In this document: one piece after another, positions 24,632-32,852 of the stretch
Numbering within the stretch: the first letter of the stretch is position 1
How the letters are laid out: each line of letters starts with the position of its first letter
Assembly (NCBI GenBank): GCA_001636495.1
Contig: KV440964.1
Span: 3,984,666-4,048,665, forward strand
DNA: 64,000 nucleotides
Source of the DNA: Sutcliffiella horikoshii
GTDB taxonomy: Bacteria > Bacillota > Bacilli > Bacillales > Bacillaceae_I
Direction: 5' to 3'
Position numbers and translations under genes: made by a program
The notes under the pieces: model-generated
What the model saw: the letters and a program-made list of their open reading frames with translations, nothing else
Databases searched by the model: none
What the model was told of the DNA's origin: nothing

Positions 24632-24676
24632 AAAACACCAGTTGATCTCTTTAAAAAGAGCTTAACCGGTGTTTTT
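24632..24676. terminator. Bidirectional terminator
   Basis: AAAACACC...GGTGTTTTT with inner TCTCTTT/AAAGAGC stem. T-runs on both strands. It would end the small minus-strand gene at 24723. Confidence 0.75.
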
Positions 24677-24722
24677 GGTCCACTTCTCTAAAAACACTAG
24701 AAGAGTAATAGTGCAGATACAT

Positions 24723-24863
24723 TTATTTATATGGTACAAACGCTCTTCTATCAGCATAGGTTTTGCAAAGAGAACAACAGTAAATCTTTTTGTTTCTTTC
24801 TTTATAAACAAAATAAGTTCTTACTTTTTTCTTAAAAAAATAACAAGTCTTTCTGAATAACAT
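24723..24863 (-). CDS. Small basic Cys-containing protein (46 aa)
   Basis: Minus-strand frame of 46 residues starting at ATG 24863, with AAGGTGG six bases upstream. Very basic and aromatic first half (MLFRKTCYFFKKKVRTYFVY), then KIYCCSLCKTYADRR containing C-C-x2-C, which could hold half of a metal site, and the tail AFVPYK. Not recognised. Surrounding DNA is very AT-rich, so chance cannot be excluded, but a terminator follows in the right direction. Confidence 0.4.
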   Translation of the reverse strand: MLFRKTCYFFKKKVRTYFVYKERNKKIYCCSLCKTYADRRAFVPYK

Positions 24864-24997
24864 TTTCAGCCACCTTTTTTCCTTTCACACCAAATCTCAA
24901 AAGATTCTATTTATGATTAATTCTACAACAAAAACAACATCCAAAAAGCTTTTTGTACAAGTAAGTTCTTTATCCCATCACCTCATTACCGCGACAC

Positions 24998-25017
24998 AAA
25001 GGGGTCTGACCCTTTTT
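24998..25017. repeat. Short palindromic element around GGGTCTGACCC
   Basis: AAAGGGGTC/GACCCTTT palindrome followed by T-rich sequence. The same core, GGGGTCTGACCCC, occurs in the terminator at 39068, so it is a recurrent extragenic hairpin. Confidence 0.5.
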
Positions 25018-25126
25018 TAGCCTTTTTTTAAAAATTTTCAAAAAATTGTTCCATTTTTAAATATTCTGTTATATAATAATATCAAATCAACATACACTGT
25101 ACTAATACAAAGGAGGAGGAAGAAAC

Positions 25127-25276
25127 ATGAGCAGACAGGAACGTAAAAACATGATTAATTTTATTGAAGTGATGAAGAAGGCGGATCGTGAGTCCTTGGC
25201 ATTTATGACAGATGCGGATATTGAGCACTTATACAATAATGTGTACGAACAGATGATGATCCACCAAAGTTTATAA
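25127..25276 (+). CDS. BH0509-type small protein (49 aa)
   Basis: 49 residues starting at ATG 25127 after AAAGGAGGAGG. Pattern MSRQERKNMINFIEVMKKAD...MTDADIEHLYNNVYE matches the short Bacillaceae family known as BH0509: S-R-x-E-R at the start, then M-T-D-x-x-x-E-x-L-Y. Soluble, helical, function unknown. A related protein occurs at 32853. The upstream region is AT-rich with several possible promoters. It ends about 35 bp before a bidirectional terminator. Confidence 0.8.
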   Translation: MSRQERKNMINFIEVMKKADRESLAFMTDADIEHLYNNVYEQMMIHQSL

Positions 25277-25312
25277 GGTAGTCTACCCTAACCTTTTCAA
25301 CAAGCAACGAAC

Positions 25313-25363
25313 AAAAAAACTGCCATCCCCACACTTTAAGCGGAGGATGGCAGTTTTTCTTTT
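25313..25363. terminator. Bidirectional terminator between convergent genes
   Basis: AAACTGCCATCC/GGATGGCAGTTTTT stem, T-runs on both strands. It overlaps the last codons of the EamA-transporter gene. Confidence 0.9.
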
Positions 25364-26286
25364 TGCCCTGTAACTGTCTTTTGTTTGTTTACTATGATGA
25401 TCCCTAACACCACTAACATCAGTCCAATTAGTATTGTATAGTGCATCACTTCATCCAGGAACACGGCTGAGAGCATAACGCCGAACACCGGTACCAGGAA
25501 CAGGTACATCGAGACCTTCCCGACCTTGTTGTACTTCATCACATTGTTCCATAACACAAAGCCCGCAGCTGACAAAAACGCCAGATAGACCACAAGCCCA
25601 ATTGTGTACAGATCAAATGCAAATGGGAAAAACCCTGCACTCACGCCTCCGACCACAATCAACCCTACCGAACCGAACAGCATCTGATATGCCGTCAAAT
25701 AGGAAACATCCATCGTCGCTGCGCGTTCCCGGGCCATAATGTTCCCGTAAGCCGATGCCATCATCGCAAGCAGAAGCAACAGCTCCCCTATACCAAACTG
25801 AAAATCAGCTCCCGCTTTTGGCAGATTTACCACTAACACTCCAGCAAATCCGAGCGCAATGCCTAGCCATTTTCTCACCGACAACGAGTCATCCGCATAT
25901 AAAAAATGAGCAAAGAGGATTTGGAAGAACGAAGCCGTTCCCGCAATCACCGCCCCTTGCATTCCCGTTGAGTAGCTTAACCCAAAATAGAACAGCAGGT
26001 ACTGTAAAAAAGTCTGCATAAATCCAAGCTGTACCAAAGGAACAATGGTCGACCGTCTTAGTTTTAGCGATTGCTTAAATAGGGTAAAAAATAAAAAGAT
26101 CATCAATCCCGCCAGCAGGAACCGATAACCGGCAAACAGAAGCTGTTTATCGTAATCGTTCGAACCTATGTCTAAAGCAGTATAGCTCAGCTTAATTGCA
26201 GGAAAGGCACTTCCCCATAAGAATGTCGCAAACATCGCCGCTGCAATGATACCAAGCTTGCTTGTAAAAAATTTTTCAGCCGTCAA
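25336..26286 (-). CDS. EamA/DMT-family exporter
   Basis: 316 residues with ten membrane helices and two EamA repeats: the first with FLWGSAFPAIKLSY and YRFLLAGLMIFLFF, ending GIALGFAGVLVVN; the second with VVYLAFLSAAGFVLWN and GLMLVVLGIIIVNK. Drug/metabolite transporter superfamily; members export amino acids and other metabolites, substrate here unknown. I prefer TTG 26286 with AAGGTGG six bases upstream; the longer TTG start at 26307 would add seven residues without a good ribosome binding site. Confidence 0.85.
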   Translation of the reverse strand: MTAEKFFTSKLGIIAAAMFATFLWGSAFPAIKLSYTALDIGSNDYDKQLLFAGYRFLLAGLMIFLFFTLFKQSLKLRRSTIVPLVQLGFMQTFLQYLLFYFGLSYSTGMQGAVIAGTASFFQILFAHFLYADDSLSVRKWLGIALGFAGVLVVNLPKAGADFQFGIGELLLLLAMMASAYGNIMARERAATMDVSYLTAYQMLFGSVGLIVVGGVSAGFFPFAFDLYTIGLVVYLAFLSAAGFVLWNNVMKYNKVGKVSMYLFLVPVFGVMLSAVFLDEVMHYTILIGLMLVVLGIIIVNKQKTVTGQKEKLPSSA

Positions 26287-26428
26287 GGCCCTCCACCTTC
26301 TCTCCAAGCTACATTATACACAGAATATCCACAACCTACATACTGTATAGTCTCGAAGAAGAAAAAATAGTGGATATCTTTGAGAATATAATCTATAATA
26401 AGCATTAGATAATAATTAATATAATTTA

Positions 26429-26456
26429 TTGATAACTACTCTCAACAAGGTGTAAT
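26429..26456 (+). promoter_or_regulatory. Candidate promoter of the metal ATPase gene
   Basis: TTGATA (26429-26434), 16 bp spacer, TGTAAT (26451-26456). An AT-rich dyad-like stretch (26405-26428) lies directly upstream; a PerR-type box was considered there, but the match is poor. Confidence 0.4.
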
Positions 26457-26470
26457 CCTCATAAAGTATT

Positions 26471-26492
26471 GCTGCTATCGCATTGATGGCAG
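26471..26492 (+). other. Leader hairpin of the metal ATPase gene
   Basis: GCTGCTATC/GATGGCAGC, nine pairs including one G-U, loop GCATT, about 65 bp before the ATG. No T-run follows, so it may protect the mRNA or act as regulator target. Confidence 0.4.
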
Positions 26493-26554
26493 CTTTCGTC
26501 ATTTATTAAGAGTATTGATGTTGATTATTTTTCTCAATTAGGAGGTTCGATAAA

Positions 26555-28456
26555 ATGAAAGAAATGACAGCAGGCGCAAAAAAAGATTCATTTATAAACA
26601 AATTCACCACCCACATTGAACTTATTTTTGCCATTATCTCAGGAATCCTTATCCTTACCGGTTGGTTTTTGCTCAGGATGGACATTAACACTGCTGCCAT
26701 CCCCATCTTTATTCTCGCCTTTTTGATAGGTGGATATTTTAAAGCAAAGGAAGGCATACAGGATACAATCGAGGAAAAAGAGCTCAATGTGGAAATGCTG
26801 ATGATCATTGCCGCCATTGGTGCAGCAATCATAGGCTATTGGATGGAAGGCGCCATCCTCATCTTTATTTTCGCATTGAGTGGAGCACTTGAAACCTACA
26901 CCATGAACCGAAGTCAGAAAGAAATTTCTGCCCTCATGGACATACAGCCTGAAGAAGCGTTAAGAATTACCGATGATTCAGAAGAAAGAGTCCACATTTC
27001 CAAGCTAGCAATTGGGGATCGTGTCCTTGTAAAGCCAGGGGAACGGATACCAACAGATGGTACGATTGTCAGTGGAGAATCCGCCATTGATGAAGCGGCC
27101 ATCACAGGAGAATCTATTCCATTGGAGAAAAAAGTCGAAGATGGAGTGTATGCAGGAACGATGAATATCAACGGGTCTATTGTAGTGGAAGTGACAAAAC
27201 TATCCACAGAAACCCTGTTTCAGAAAATCATCAACCTTGTTCAAAACGCACAAAGTGAGAAGTCACCATCTCAGCAGTTTCTCGAGCGCTTTGAAGGTCC
27301 ATATGTAAAAATAGTGCTTGGGGTAGTGGCGGTCATGATGGTTCTCCCCTACTTCCTGTTAGGTTGGAGCTGGAATGAAACATTTTACCGTGCCATGATC
27401 TTGTTGGTGGTCGCTTCACCATGTGCGCTAGTCGCATCGATAATGCCAGCAACCTTATCAGCAATTTCCAATGGAGCGCGCAAGGGAATTTTATTTAAAG
27501 GCGGTGTTCATCTAGAGAACCTAAGCCACCTTCAAGCTATTGCTTTTGATAAAACAGGCACGCTCACAAAGGGCAAGCCGGAAGTAACAGATATTGCCGT
27601 ACGTGAGGGAATGTCAAATGAAGAGTTCCTGCACATCGTCGGCTCCATTGAAAGCTACTCCAATCATCCATTAGCACAGGCCATTACGGCATATGCAAAG
27701 AAAAACAGTACAAAAGCTTTGCAACGTCCAGATCAGTTGGATGATAAAGCTGGCTGGGGTGTAAAAGGTCGTCTTCAAGATACAGAATACTATGTCGGAA
27801 AAGCTGATTTCGTTGGTGCCGATAGCGCTCATTCTTTCCAAGACGGAATCGCGAATACACTCAATAAATCGGGTAAAACCGTGGTCTATGTGAAAGATGG
27901 CGAGGGGATTGTCGGAATTCTTGCATTGAAGGATGTCATCCGAAAAGAAACAGTGAAAGCTATTCAGCAATTACAGGCACTTCACGTCCAATCAATCATG
28001 ATAACAGGAGACAGCAAGCTTACAGCAGAGGCCATCTCCAAAGAAGCAGCTATCCAGAAATTCGTAGCGGAATGCCTACCCGAAACTAAGGTAGAAACGA
28101 TTAAAAACCTGAAAGACGAGTACAAAATCGTTGGCATGGTCGGCGATGGAATCAACGATGCTCCCGCTTTGGCTACCGCAAACGTCGGTATTGCCATGGG
28201 AGAAGGAACCGATGTGGCCTTGGAAACAGCAGATGTGGTACTGATGAAAAACGACCTGGAGAAGATAGCAGAAGCCATCAAACTTTCCAAGCGTATGAAC
28301 CGAATCATCAAGCAAAATGTCATTTTCTCCATTGTGGTCATCATGCTTCTGATCAGTTCCAATTTCCTTCAAATCATTGACCTGCCGTTTGGTGTCATCG
28401 GTCATGAAGGAAGTACGATATTGGTTATTTTGAACGGACTGCGATTATTGAGGTAG
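26555..28456 (+). CDS. zosA: ZosA-like heavy-metal P-type ATPase
   Basis: 633 residues of the P1B ATPase family without an N-terminal metal-binding domain. A-domain with AITGESIPLEKK, membrane metal site VASPCALVAS (an SPC motif where most members have CPC), phosphorylation site AFDKTGTLTKG, and hinge MVGDGINDAPALATANVGIAMG. The SPC motif and length match B. subtilis ZosA (YkvW), which imports zinc under peroxide stress under PerR control. ATG 26555 follows TTAGGAGG. Ends at a strong terminator. Metal specificity is inferred from similarity of the membrane motif only. Confidence 0.85.
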   Translation: MKEMTAGAKKDSFINKFTTHIELIFAIISGILILTGWFLLRMDINTAAIPIFILAFLIGGYFKAKEGIQDTIEEKELNVEMLMIIAAIGAAIIGYWMEGAILIFIFALSGALETYTMNRSQKEISALMDIQPEEALRITDDSEERVHISKLAIGDRVLVKPGERIPTDGTIVSGESAIDEAAITGESIPLEKKVEDGVYAGTMNINGSIVVEVTKLSTETLFQKIINLVQNAQSEKSPSQQFLERFEGPYVKIVLGVVAVMMVLPYFLLGWSWNETFYRAMILLVVASPCALVASIMPATLSAISNGARKGILFKGGVHLENLSHLQAIAFDKTGTLTKGKPEVTDIAVREGMSNEEFLHIVGSIESYSNHPLAQAITAYAKKNSTKALQRPDQLDDKAGWGVKGRLQDTEYYVGKADFVGADSAHSFQDGIANTLNKSGKTVVYVKDGEGIVGILALKDVIRKETVKAIQQLQALHVQSIMITGDSKLTAEAISKEAAIQKFVAECLPETKVETIKNLKDEYKIVGMVGDGINDAPALATANVGIAMGEGTDVALETADVVLMKNDLEKIAEAIKLSKRMNRIIKQNVIFSIVVIMLLISSNFLQIIDLPFGVIGHEGSTILVILNGLRLLR

Positions 28457-28467
28457 GGACAAAATTG

Positions 28468-28501
28468 AAAAAGCAGCGGGCATCATGCCTCGCTGCTTTT
28501 T
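28468..28501. terminator. Bidirectional terminator after zosA
   Basis: AAAAAGCAGCG/CGCTGCTTTTT with inner GGCA/TGCC. Works on both strands and also ends the small gene at 28510. Confidence 0.9.
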
Positions 28502-28509
28502 CATGCTAT

Positions 28510-28614
28510 CTAGTGGTAGCCGTTCTGTCCATTCGCACTCCCTGAAGTCTTATTCTTCGGTTTGTGCTTGGAGTTTTGCTTCGTACCGCCATCTTTTTTC
28601 GTGTGCTTTGTCAT
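28510..28614 (-). CDS. Small basic, Lys/Asn/Gly-rich protein (34 aa)
   Basis: Minus-strand frame of 34 residues, ATG 28614, with GGGAGGGAAC upstream. Sequence MTKHTKKDGGTKQNSKHKPK continuing with NKTSGSANGQNGYH: no hydrophobic core, highly basic. The composition recalls the minor small acid-soluble spore proteins (SspJ to SspP types), but I cannot assign a family. A terminator follows directly. Confidence 0.55.
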   Translation of the reverse strand: MTKHTKKDGGTKQNSKHKPKNKTSGSANGQNGYH

Positions 28615-28734
28615 GAAAGTTCCCTCCCAAATTGTTAGAGTATCTTTCAATCATAGAATTCCCGATTTAGACAGAAAAGACATCTGGGAAAATTTTATCT
28701 TTTATAAACAAAAGTTTTGATTCGGAAACCTTAG

Positions 28735-28866
28735 CTGTTGATTGTAGCACAGGGCGAAGACTCCGGCGGGAGGTAGCGCTTAGGGGAGACCCCGCAGGCT
28801 TGCCGAGGAGGCTCCACAAGTGCCCCGCGGAAAGCGAAGCCCGGTGCGGAAATCAACTGCGGTGTT
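28735..28866 (+). repeat. Dispersed GC-rich repeat R2, copy a
   Basis: About 130 bp beginning TGTTGATTG and ending AAATCAACTGCGGTGTT, with inner blocks GGCGAAGACTCCGGCGGGAG, GAGACCCCGCAG, GAGGAGGCTC and CCCCGCGGAAAGCGAAGC. GTTGATT at one end and AATCAAC at the other form terminal inverted repeats. Non-coding. Other copies at 31052, 32614, 56488 (inverted) and 56686. Confidence 0.85.
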
Positions 28867-28878
28867 CAACGGAATCTT

Positions 28879-29703
28879 TTATGAAACAAAGCTCTTCTTC
28901 CACTGCAGCAAGATGGCATTAATCTCTCCGCCAATAATAATCATAAGCCCAGAAATATAAAACCATACCAGCAACACAATGATTCCTCCAAGGCTTCCAT
29001 ACATTGCCGTATAGTTCCCGAAGTTACTTACATAGTACGAAAATAATAAAGACGCCGACATCCAGCCGACCGTAGCAAACAATGAACCGGCTAGCACATC
29101 CTTTAAGCGCAGATGGATATTTGGTGCAGACAAGTAAAGACAACTGAATACAAAAAACAATATCACAAAGCTTACTCCCCAACGGATTGTATTCCAGATG
29201 GTAAGAAACTCCTCTGATAAACCATAGGAAGAAAAAATAAATAATCCAATTTCCCGTCCAAATACAGGCAATAATAATGCCACAATAATAACGAATACCA
29301 TGGCCAATGTGAGCAGGATAGCTGTTCCCCTCACAATGAAGAAGTGCCTATTTTCATTAACATCAAAGGCACGGTTGAAGGCACGGACAATTGCATTGAT
29401 TCCGTTGGATGCAAACCAGATGGTCGCAATGATACCGAAAGAAAGCAAATCGCCGCGTTGTTCATTCAAAATCCTGACCACATTGGTCTCAATTAGCTTC
29501 ATCGTATCACCAGGTGCGTATTGTCTGATTACCCCGAGTACATCTTCCTGTGTAATGGGTACATAGGCTATCAGGGTGAGTAAAAAAATAAGAAATGGAA
29601 AAAGAGACAATAAGAAAAAGTACGCTAACTCTGCTGACATTCCCAATGCTTCATTCCTGTCCAGGCGTTGAAACAGCTGCTTTACAAAACGTATTATTCC
29701 CAT
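28879..29703 (-). CDS. yfkH: YihY/BrkB-family membrane protein (YfkH-like)
   Basis: 274 residues with six membrane helices. Family marks: ALGMSAELAYFFLLSLFPFLIF near the N-terminus, FASNGINAIVRAFNRAFDV in the middle, and LLVWFYISGLMIIIGGEINA at the end. Once called ribonuclease BN, the family is now regarded as membrane proteins of unknown, perhaps transport, role. ATG 29703 follows GGAGGATAGTGA. It is the last gene of a three-gene operon with the YfkI- and YfkJ-like genes, as in B. subtilis. Confidence 0.88.
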   Translation of the reverse strand: MGIIRFVKQLFQRLDRNEALGMSAELAYFFLLSLFPFLIFLLTLIAYVPITQEDVLGVIRQYAPGDTMKLIETNVVRILNEQRGDLLSFGIIATIWFASNGINAIVRAFNRAFDVNENRHFFIVRGTAILLTLAMVFVIIVALLLPVFGREIGLFIFSSYGLSEEFLTIWNTIRWGVSFVILFFVFSCLYLSAPNIHLRLKDVLAGSLFATVGWMSASLLFSYYVSNFGNYTAMYGSLGGIIVLLVWFYISGLMIIIGGEINAILLQWKKSFVS

Positions 29704-29759
29704 TCACTATCCTCCAGCACTTATCTTTTACTCTCTATTCTATTGTGAGCAAGTCCTGT

Positions 29760-30116
29760 TTAAGACAGGTTTTTACTTTTATGCTCAGCAGAATCCAAAT
29801 GTTTTGAGATAACTTCTTTTGTTTCGTTCATAATTTCCAACACTTGTGGTGTCGTTTCCTTTAATTGATTCACTTTCAATCTTAAATAGTCGATATCTTT
29901 GGATACATCATCCACTGTCGTCTTTACCGTCTCAATGCGCATACGCACTGCATCTGCAATCTCTTGTGGGTGTTGCACCGCATACTTTAATTTTCCACCA
30001 ACACACTTGCCATTATGTATGACAGTAGTCCTTGTATTTTTATCTAATAAAGAAATCGCACCCCCAATAAGCGCTCCAATCAGCATTCCGTCCACCAATC
30101 TATTTCTGTTCCCCAT
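29760..30116 (-). CDS. YtxH-like small protein (YfkI position)
   Basis: 118 residues. One short hydrophobic Gly-rich segment near the N-terminus (GMLIGALIGGAISLLDKNTR), then a long amphipathic helix with heptad-like spacing (about 55 to 110, VKTTVDDVSKDIDYLRLKVN). This is the layout of YtxH-type general stress proteins: membrane-inserted start and coiled-coil tail. It begins 14 bp after the phosphatase gene and precedes yfkH by 57 bp, matching the position of yfkI in B. subtilis. Function unknown. Confidence 0.7.
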   Translation of the reverse strand: MGNRNRLVDGMLIGALIGGAISLLDKNTRTTVIHNGKCVGGKLKYAVQHPQEIADAVRMRIETVKTTVDDVSKDIDYLRLKVNQLKETTPQVLEIMNETKEVISKHLDSAEHKSKNLS

Positions 30117-30129
30117 GTTAGCCTCTCTC

Positions 30130-30603
30130 CTATCCGTTTAATTTTTCTTTTTTAATCGTTTCCAGCAAGTTTTCACAACCTGCTTGAACCATTTCGTACA
30201 CTTCGTCAAAATTCCCTGTAAAATAAGGGTCCGGTACATCACTGACTTTGCTTTTCGGGACAAAATCAAGCAGCCTTCCGATATAACCTGTTTTACTGTA
30301 GCCTGCCATTCTCCTCAAATTCCCAAGGTTATCGGCATCCATCGCAATAATATAGTCAAATTCGCTCAGGTCCTGTTCTTTCACCTGCCGGGCTTTCATT
30401 CCCTTGTAGCTTATTTTCTTATCATCCAGCAGGTTCCTTGTCCCTTCATGAGGAGCATGTCCGATATGCCAATCACCTGTCCCGGCAGAATCCACTTCTA
30501 TTCTTTCCGACAGACCTTGCCTTTCCACCTCATGCCGAAACACCGCTTCCGCCATGGGAGATCTGCATATGTTGCCTAAGCATACAAATAGCACCCGTAT
30601 CAT
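30130..30603 (-). CDS. yfkJ: Low-molecular-weight protein tyrosine phosphatase
   Basis: 157 residues of the LMW-PTP family. P-loop CLGNICRS directly at the N-terminus (nucleophile Cys8, Arg14) and the general-acid loop DVPDPYFTG near residue 125. B. subtilis YfkJ, of nearly the same length, dephosphorylates tyrosine and arginine phosphate and affects ethanol stress resistance. ATG 30603 has GGGAG upstream and gives the family start MIRVLFVCLGN; an earlier ATG at 30654 would add 17 unrelated residues. First gene of the yfkJ-I-H operon. Confidence 0.92.
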   Translation of the reverse strand: MIRVLFVCLGNICRSPMAEAVFRHEVERQGLSERIEVDSAGTGDWHIGHAPHEGTRNLLDDKKISYKGMKARQVKEQDLSEFDYIIAMDADNLGNLRRMAGYSKTGYIGRLLDFVPKSKVSDVPDPYFTGNFDEVYEMVQAGCENLLETIKKEKLNG

Positions 30604-30764
30604 ATAACCTCTCCCTTCCAAGCATCTTACCCTTATTATAAACATATTTCGCAACTTTCACGAATCTTCTAATGGTTTAATACCCGAGTTCCAAGAAGAA
30701 GATACTGTTTTTCATCAATTCATGATAAAATAAGAAAAAGCTTCTGTACGAAAGGACGGTTTCC

Positions 30765-30989
30765 ATGAACTTAACAGAAAAATCAACCGAAAATGTAGAA
30801 TATATGATTGAAGCCATCAAAGGTAAACTGAAGGTCTTAAACATAGGTGCCATCAAGCCTTCTCACTTCGATGAAGAAATGTACGAAGAGCTTAAAGATA
30901 TTTACGAGCTTGTCATGAGAAAGCCTTCCTTCAGCCCGAACGAAATGCAAGCAATCGCAGAAGAACTCGGCAGCCTGCGAAAACAATAA
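30765..30989 (+). CDS. yfkK: YfkK-like DUF1128 protein
   Basis: 74 residues of the UPF0435/DUF1128 family (YfkK). Recognisable pattern: [22 protein letters not shown], then DLYELV-like [20 protein letters not shown] and a C-terminal ELGSLRK. Small soluble helical protein, function unknown. Divergent from yfkJ, as in B. subtilis. ATG 30765 is preceded by AAAGGACGG. Followed at once by a strong terminator. Confidence 0.9.
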   Translation: MNLTEKSTENVEYMIEAIKGKLKVLNIGAIKPSHFDEEMYEELKDIYELVMRKPSFSPNEMQAIAEELGSLRKQ

Positions 30990-30999
30990 TTTGATCCCA

Positions 31000-31029
31000 A
31001 AAAAACACTTACTTCGGTAGGTGTTTTTA
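31000..31029 (+). terminator. Terminator after yfkK
   Basis: AAAAACACTTAC-TTCG-GTAGGTGTTTTT, a UUCG tetraloop hairpin with T-run. Confidence 0.9.
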
Positions 31030-31051
31030 TTTAGATTTAATGCAATAACTC

Positions 31052-31186
31052 AGTTGATTGGAGCAATAGGCGAAGACTCCAGCGGGGGAATAGCGACAAT
31101 CTTGAGACCCCGCAGGGCGTAGCCCGAGGAGGCTCAAGGTCGCCCCGCGGAAAGCGAAGCCGTTTGCGGAAATCAACAGCGGTGTT
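31052..31186 (+). repeat. Dispersed GC-rich repeat R2, copy b
   Basis: Same blocks as copy a: AGTTGATTGGAG start, GGCGAAGACTCCAGCGGGGG, TTGAGACCCCGCAG, GAGGAGGCTCAAGG, CCCCGCGGAAAGCGAAGC, and end AAATCAACAGCGGTGTT. Partial fragments of the same family follow at 31220-31262 and 31501-31540. Confidence 0.85.
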
Positions 31187-31219
31187 AATCAGATTATTAT
31201 AGTTCGTTACTTTTCCAGT

Positions 31220-31262
31220 GGCCTCGGCTAAGCCGAGCGAAGCGCCTGGAACGGAGATTCAC
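31220..31262 (+). repeat. R2 fragment
   Basis: Only the right end of R2 (GCGAAGCGCCTGGAACGGAG, then ATTCAC), preceded by a CTCGGCTAAGCCGAG palindrome. Confidence 0.5.
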
Positions 31263-31329
31263 TAGTGAAACGAAACATAGTACTAGCCCCACCTCCTTAC
31301 GCATATAAGTGTACAGAGGGGGGATACAC

Positions 31330-31494
31330 ATGTTTTTTCTATATGCTGCAACCATTGGATTTGTCTTATTACTATTTTTATTAATGGGAATCTTTCTTTA
31401 CAATGTCTCACTGGGCTTAAATAAAAAAGATGCCATCGAAATCGATCCTCTGCCTCCAGAACCGACAGAAGAAGAAACTAAAGCGATACATTAA
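31330..31494 (+). CDS. Small single-pass membrane protein (54 aa)
   Basis: ATG 31330 after AGAGGGGGG. The 54 residues comprise one membrane helix (about 2 to 27, FFLYAATIGFVLLLFLLMGI), a short cytoplasmic linker NVSLGLNKKDAIEID and an acidic Pro-rich tail (PLPPEPTEEETKAIH). Common layout among small Bacillus envelope proteins; no family name is certain. R2 fragments flank it on both sides. Confidence 0.65.
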   Translation: MFFLYAATIGFVLLLFLLMGIFLYNVSLGLNKKDAIEIDPLPPEPTEEETKAIH

Positions 31495-31500
31495 TAGTAC

Positions 31501-31540
31501 TGGGAAGCGAAGCGTCTGCAATAGAAATCAACAGTATATG
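31501..31540 (+). repeat. R2 fragment
   Basis: Contains GGAAGCGAAGCG and AGAAATCAACAG, the right end of R2 with a short internal loss. Confidence 0.45.
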
Positions 31541-31656
31541 CAACATAAATATACGCTGAAACAGCCTCTAGAAGGTTGTTTCTTTTTTTATTTCCTCCAT
31601 TTAAGGTAAAATGAATCCTAGATAACAATTGGACGCAAGACAAGGGGGATTTTGCC

Positions 31657-32523
31657 ATGGATACGATTACGCATACACTTTTTGGCATGACCATATATGG
31701 GGCAGTGGATAAACGTCAGGATGATAAAAAAACTAAAATAGCGATGTTTGTCTCCGCAGTAGGAGCAAGCCAGATACCGGATAGCGACGTAATTTCAAGC
31801 CTTTGGGATACAGAAGGGATGTACCAGATGTGGCACAGGGGAATAACCCATTCGCTGTTCATGGTGCCGGTATGGGCGCTGCTTTTCTTTTTAGTCAGCA
31901 TCTGGTTTTTAAAAAGAAAAGATTGGCGATTTTTATGGGTTCCGCTTATAGCCGTATTCATACATAACACAGCCGACCTGTTCAATGCATGGGGAACGGG
32001 ATATTTAGAACCCTTTTCCTCGATAAGAATTACCTTTGGCACCATCCCGATTATCGATTTTGTCATCTGGACCATTATTGCCATTGCCTTCTTCGCAAGA
32101 AAGCTTTGGAATAAGGAACGACATCTCCTTTATCGACTCGTCTGGATTTTAATTATCGCACACGTTGCCATTCAAACAAGCCAGGGATACCTGCTGCACA
32201 AACAGTATGAAGGAAAATACGAGCAGGTTGCCTTATCAGCCAGCTTTCTTCCATGGCATTTTACTATTATCGGAAAAAACGAACAAACGGTCGAGATTAT
32301 TGATGATGCCCTGTTCACTTCACCGAAGTTGCAATACACATTGGAGTCTGCGGAAGAAGCCGACCTTAACGAGCTCTTTGCGCAAGTACCTGAAGCCAAA
32401 ACACTCTATGAATGGTCTCCCTTCGTTGTCATTGTGGACGACGACCAAAGACTCGGCATTTACGACCCAAGGTTTTATCGAAATGAACAATCATTTTTAT
32501 TTGAGTATATGGAAAAACAGTAA
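31657..32523 (+). CDS. YfhP-like membrane-bound metal-dependent hydrolase
   Basis: 288 residues of the YdjM/PF04307 family. N-terminal metal-site motif DTITHTLFGM, then MWHRGITHSLFMVPVWALLF and HNTADLFNAWGT with conserved His and Asp residues, spread over four membrane helices. The C-terminal 110 residues are extracytoplasmic or soluble (FLPWHFTIIGKN, then DDDQRLGIYDPRFYR). B. subtilis YfhP has the same layout; its true substrate is unknown. ATG 31657 follows AAGGGGG. Monocistronic; repeat R2 copy c lies downstream. Confidence 0.85.
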   Translation: MDTITHTLFGMTIYGAVDKRQDDKKTKIAMFVSAVGASQIPDSDVISSLWDTEGMYQMWHRGITHSLFMVPVWALLFFLVSIWFLKRKDWRFLWVPLIAVFIHNTADLFNAWGTGYLEPFSSIRITFGTIPIIDFVIWTIIAIAFFARKLWNKERHLLYRLVWILIIAHVAIQTSQGYLLHKQYEGKYEQVALSASFLPWHFTIIGKNEQTVEIIDDALFTSPKLQYTLESAEEADLNELFAQVPEAKTLYEWSPFVVIVDDDQRLGIYDPRFYRNEQSFLFEYMEKQ

Positions 32524-32613
32524 TAATGATCCTAGATAGAGTCAGTTAGTCAGCTCTATTTGGGTTTGTTTTACCATTAGAAAGAAAATCCTTTTGCATC
32601 CAAGTACCACCTT

Positions 32614-32738
32614 GTTGATTGAAGTGGAAGGTATGAGACTCCGGCGGGAGGTAGCGGTAGACTTGAGACCCCGCAGACAAAGTCGAGGAGGCTCAAGCAC
32701 CGCCCCGCGGAAAGCGAACACCTGGAACGGAAATCAAC
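32614..32738 (+). repeat. Dispersed GC-rich repeat R2, copy c
   Basis: GTTGATTGAAGTGGAAGG start, ACTCCGGCGGGAGGTAGCGG, TTGAGACCCCGCAG, GAGGAGGCTCAAGC, CCCCGCGGAAAGCGAACACC, end GGAAATCAAC. Terminal GTTGATT/AATCAAC inverted repeats intact. Confidence 0.85.
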
Positions 32739-32852
32739 AAAAGGTTGAACGGAAAGAAATCCTTTAAATTTTTTTTATATTTAAGGTATATTATTCTACT
32801 AAACTGGGAATAGTATAATTAAATACTAAAAAAACAAACGAGGTGCTAGAGG

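Noticed and set aside
26405-26428. PerR box in front of the metal ATPase gene
   Set aside because: The AT-rich stretch matches TTATAAT-N-ATTATAA too poorly to claim.
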